The notes under the pieces were generated by a model. The model saw only the letters and a list, made by a program, of their open reading frames with translations. It had not been told where the DNA came from and did no database searches. From assembly GCF_032854445.1 (NCBI RefSeq), contig NC_088299.1:15927608-15991607 (forward strand): DNA of 64,000 bases, in the 5' to 3' direction. Position 1 is the stretch's first letter. Each line of letters begins with the position of its first letter. Shown piece after piece: positions 60,901 to 64,000 of this stretch. A program made the position numbers and the translations under genes. Source of the stretch: Liolophura sinensis. Lineage: Eukaryota > Mollusca > Polyplacophora > Chitonida > Chitonidae.

Positions 60901-62158
60901 TCAGCTGTCCGAATGATGACACCCTCATTAACAACTCATAGCATTATTACTTTGTGTTCCTTGGTAAAGTGTCTCAGCTGTCCCAATGATGACACCCTCA
61001 TTACAAACTCCTAGCATTATTACCTTCTGTTCCTTGGTAAAGTCTGTCAGCTGTCCGAATGATGACACCCTCATTACCAACTCCTAGCATTATTACCTTG
61101 TGTTCCTTGGTAAATTGCGTCAGCTGTCCGAATGATGACACCCTCATTACAAACTCCTAGCATTATTACCTTGTGTTTCTTGGTAAAGTGTGTGAGATGT
61201 CCGAATGATGACACCCTCATTAACAACTCATAGCATTATTACTTTGTGTTCCTTGGTAAAGTGTGTCAGCTGTCCGAATGACAACACCCTCATTACAAAC
61301 TCCTGGCATTATTACCTTGTGTTTCTTGGTAAAGTGTGTGAGATGTCAGAATGATGACACCCTCATTACCAACTCCTAGCATTATTACCTTGTGTTTCTT
61401 GGTAAAGTGTGTGAGATGTCAGAATGATGACACCCTCATTACAAACTCCTAGCATTATTACTTTGTGTTCCTTGGTAAAGTGTGTCAGCTGTCCGAATGA
61501 TGACACCCTCATTACAAACTCCTAGCATTATTACCTTGTGTTTCTTGGTAAAGTGTGTGAGATGTCGGAATGATGACACCCTCATTACAAACTCCTAGCA
61601 TTATTACCTTGTGTTCCTTGGTAAAGTGTGTCAGCTGTCCGAATGATGACACCCTCATTACAAACTCCTAGCATTATTACCTTGTGTTCCTTGGTAAAGT
61701 GTGTCAGCTGTCCGAATGATGACACCCTCATTACAAACTCCTAGCATTATTACCTTGTGTTCCTTGGTAAAGTGTGTGAGATGTCAGAATGATGACACCC
61801 TCATTACAAACTCCTAGCATTATTACTTTGTGTTCCTTGGTAAAGTCTGTCAGCTGTCCGAATGATGACACCCTCATTACAAACTCCTGGCATTATTACC
61901 TTGTGTTTCTTGGTAAAGTGTGTGAGATGTCAGAATGATGACACCCTCATTACCAACTCCTAGCATTATTACCTTGTGTTCCTTGGTAAAGTGTGTCAGC
62001 TGTCCGAATGATGACACCTTTACACATTTACTCCTCCCCATCCAGTAGCAGATAAGGTCAAGGTCATGACAGGACTTGGTCATTAGACAGAAACTACTCT
62101 CGTCTTCCCGTCTCCAGTTTCCTCGCACGTAAGAGTGGCCATAGTGCCAAAACCCTAT
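51917..62158 (-). CDS. Gfo/Idh/MocA-family oxidoreductase, last seven exons (5' end not in view)
   Basis: Exons in order of reading: 62158-61973, 60411-60319, 58321-58193, 56454-56353, 55760-55697, 53305-53208, 52033-51917. They splice in frame to 262 residues plus stop. The family uses NAD(P) to oxidise or reduce sugars and related polyols. What is here is the C-terminal alpha/beta substrate and dimer domain: [14 protein letters not shown] (the family's H-D-D helix), [65 protein letters not shown] and [20 protein letters not shown]. The N-terminal Rossmann domain, about 170 residues by family length, must lie upstream of 62158; I found no such exon up to 64000. It converges on TMEM232. The substrate cannot be told. 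Most introns are phase 0. Confidence 0.82.
52205..52965 (+). repeat. 20-21-bp G-rich minisatellite, about 36 units, in the last oxidoreductase intron
   Basis: Unit GTACTGGGAGGAGGGGTGGG. The plus strand has many GGG/GGGG runs at short spacing, so G-quadruplexes are possible. Confidence 0.88.
52990..53142 (-). mobile_element. SINE family B, internally deleted
   Basis: (GTGA)n then GAGTGCTTGGGGGAATGCCA, AGGAAGTTACAACTTACAAC, TTAGGTGTGACCCGACCTAG and the head complement CCACCCGCTGAGGTACAGGG. The middle about 200 bp is missing. Confidence 0.75.
53455..54715 (+). repeat. Degenerate GATCAGAGGAAACC array with an about 80-bp higher-order unit
   Basis: Short words (GTGATCAGAGGAAACCAGA) recur throughout. 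From 54240 to 54620 a longer unit with GGGGAATCCAAAGTGAGCAC and TGGAAGCTGAAGTGATCAGA repeats about five times. It lies in the oxidoreductase intron between exons 55697 and 53305. Confidence 0.88.
54716..55690. other. Intron sequence without recognised features
   Basis: AT-rich. Two small open frames lack family features. Confidence 0.5.
56690..57925 (+). repeat. 64-bp array, about 19 units, in an oxidoreductase intron
   Basis: Unit GTGCAAGCAGGGCATCAGTG then ATGAAATAATCCCTTCTTGT and so on. The variants CACGTG, CAGGTG and CAGAAAC are clustered in neighbouring units (for example CACGTG at 57270-57660), showing local duplication. No exon sequence is included, unlike the junction arrays. Confidence 0.93.
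58322..59470. other. Intron sequence without recognised features
   Basis: No exon, RNA gene or repeat recognised. Confidence 0.5.
59475..59995 (+). repeat. 21-bp minisatellite, about 24 units
   Basis: Unit TGGGATATTGCTTTGTGAAT plus G. It is open in several frames for 60-138 codons only because the period is seven codons. It lies in the oxidoreductase intron. Confidence 0.93.
60104..60225 (-). mobile_element. SINE family A, 5'-truncated
   Basis: TTTATTCATTTGATTGGTGT, TTATGCCGTACTCAAGAATA, GGCGGCCGGCTTTATGGTGG, then a shortened body. Confidence 0.85.
60690..62035 (-). repeat. 73-bp array of oxidoreductase exon donor junctions, about 18 units
   Basis: Read on the minus strand, each unit has 46 bases of exon (GGTGTCATCATTCGGACAGC ... 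CCAAGGAACACAAG) and the donor GTAATAATGCTAGGAGTTTG with 27 bases of intron. The real exon end (61973) is the first unit in reading order. All units I checked keep AAG|GTAA. Confidence 0.93.
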
Positions 62159-64000
62159 CTGAAGTAAACACACACTGGTTACAGCCCATACAGTAAATCA
62201 TCCAGTCATCGAAGCATTTGATTCCTCACAAGCTAAATTAGGCCCTTACAAAAAACTGTATCTGTATTACAGCACACATAATAATTGTTCAAAAGAAAAG
62301 TTAACATTTTACTTAAGGCTACAAATACTTGCGTACACATGTGTGAACAAAAACAGAAACGTCATACATTATGTGTTTTTTTAATAGTGAGACTAATGAA
62401 GACAGAAAAGATTGCATAATCCAGGAAGGTGCACAAACCATACGGTATGAAATAAAAGTTTATGATGTACATGTACAAGATAAGAGTGGCACTGTAACTG
62501 GCACACAGTTCAATCTACGCAGCTACTACCTTGGTGCAGTAATAACGTCCTTTTATTCTACATTGTATGTAGATGTCTTATCTTTATCTTGTATTTCCAC
62601 GTTCATGAAATTTAGACGTGTGAAATTCCCTCAACTCAATGACCACACCTTTAAATTCTCTGTACGACGAGCAAGAAATGAGTTTAGCCAGGTCCTCCAG
62701 GTCTTTCACGTCACCCGGTGGACCGTGTAACATTTTGTAACACAGCTCTCAACCGCCAGGGCTTTAATCTGGAGGACAAATCTCTGCTGGTGAAAGATTA
62801 ACGCCAGTACTGCCTAAGGTGAATTTCCTCAATGTTTCCCAAAAATCGTTGGTAATGTGGAAACGTGCACAAAGGACAGTGACCATTCTGATCAGCACTA
62901 CAGTACAGCTGGATTCTAGCCTTAAATCCTCCTCCATATGCAGACCATGGGCCGACAGTGAGCATGCAAATCTGTTGTCACCATCAGCGCATCATCCAGC
63001 CATTACATGTGGATGATATTCAGATCATGGCTGCTCGACTGGCTTAAGATTTTACGACATTACCAGTAAGTTCAGCTTAGACTTGCACATTTTTTTTTTT
63101 GCTTCTCTGTAAAACTTTGATGGCTGTGTGAAAACTCTTCCATATCCAATCAACCTGAACTAGTTTTTATCTCAAATCCTTCTACGGATTATGAAATTGT
63201 GAAATCTTTTCCACTGCTAGGGTGAACTTCCTTTAATGGCCGAATTAGAATTGACACAGTTTGCATGTGGGAGGTCTGTAAGGTCACATCAGTATTTTCA
63301 TTACACAGCTCCATTCATTGGTCAATGTATTTATTCAAAATCTGACTCAGGGGCCTTTCGATCCTTGCTACTCGCTTGAACATTCATCAGTCTAGAATAG
63401 AGTACATGGTATCCTTGAGAGCTAGATAAAGTATCTAGGTAAAGTACCTCTCCGGGGTTTATCGTGGCCTTGTAATGTATACCCATCTGACAAAGAGGTT
63501 TCCAATTTATCAATGGCTTGTAAATGATTAGAGTCAGTGCGTCTACAACGGAATGGCCATCATGCCGGAGATAATGATGATAACATAATGATGATAAACT
63601 TTGAACATGATATGCAGACCCTCCTAGTATCATCTGCGTGTGATGATCGGAGGACGACAACATCAACCGTGTAGGGGACATGATTGGTGTATGGTCCGAG
63701 GATCATCCCCGTATCATCTGGCAACCTTGGGTGTAGGATTTAAGGTTACGCTGAACTGTACATCAACATTTTGAAAGAACGGATGAAAAACCTAGCTCCT
63801 TGTTTGGACCAAAGTATATAATGAATTTACTATACCATGGAAGCTTAACTTCTGTTGCCAAAAGTGTCATTGTTCCCAATCTTTTGAACGAAAGTGAGGT
63901 TAACTGATCATGTGGCCATAATTAACCACTGTGTTGGTGGAATTAGCCATTGCTGTTAAATGATCAATTATCCACAAGCCCAAAATGTGGTGATCGGCAC
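62159..64000. other. Upstream intron or flank of the oxidoreductase gene
   Basis: The acceptor GTTTACTTCAG lies just upstream of 62158, so this stretch starts as intron. I found no Rossmann-domain exon in it. Open frames at 62371-62730 (+) and 63331-63681 (-) have no family features. Confidence 0.5.

Noticed and set aside
62371-62730. 119-residue plus-strand frame
   Set aside because: No domain, composition of translated AT-rich DNA, and it is antisense in the presumed oxidoreductase upstream region.
63331-63681. 116-residue minus-strand frame as the missing oxidoreductase N-terminus
   Set aside because: It lacks the Rossmann GxGxxG/A and EKP motifs expected there.

Overview
This window is animal nuclear DNA. 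Genes are split by GT-AG introns, there are BED/hAT and tRNA-derived SINE repeats, and minisatellites cover roughly a third of the sequence by my rough tally. The two SINE families have tails built on the core TTGAGTACGGCGTAAAACAC and on the core CTTGGGGTTTAACGTCGTAC. I associate both with marine molluscs, most likely bivalves; that assignment is inference.

Layout. At 135-1181 (-) is a rhodopsin-class GPCR. At 1318-5270 is a whole hAT DNA transposon (13-bp inverted ends, 6-bp target duplication) whose transposase carries a frameshift. At 5535-8955 is a 42-bp satellite array. 8956-13540 is gene-poor and holds old SINEs. Then come two genes in tandem on the minus strand: an intronless CENPM homologue (14107-14655) and LYRM7 (five exons, 14902-24338). 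LYRM7 has a 30-bp minisatellite in its last intron. Head-to-head with LYRM7, across about 300 bp containing an RFX X-box-like palindrome, lies a 15-exon plus-strand gene (25741-47286) that I identify as TMEM232, a sperm-flagellum/ciliary protein. Convergent with it is a minus-strand Gfo/Idh/MocA-family oxidoreductase. Its last seven exons lie at 51917-62158; its N-terminal exons are not in view.

Most striking observation. Six large tandem arrays in two unrelated genes are built from exon-intron junctions. Each unit carries a slice of exon, the splice site and a slice of intron. Three arrays repeat a 5' splice site (after TMEM232 exons 3 and 14, and after the first visible oxidoreductase exon). 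Three repeat a 3' splice site (before TMEM232 exons 6, 11 and 12). In every case the repeats extend into the intron only: the working exon is the first unit of a donor array and the last unit of an acceptor array. Copy number runs from about 7 to about 35. A two-copy duplication of the last oxidoreductase exon across its stop codon looks like an early stage. This would give one intron dozens of near-identical decoy splice sites and is the best candidate here for something undescribed.

The genes do not form an operon-like unit. Linked functions visible are mitochondrial complex III assembly (LYRM7), kinetochore structure (CENPM), flagellum (TMEM232), sugar-type NAD(P) oxidoreduction and a surface receptor. 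Exon models come from reading frame, splice motifs and remembered family similarity; no alignment was run.
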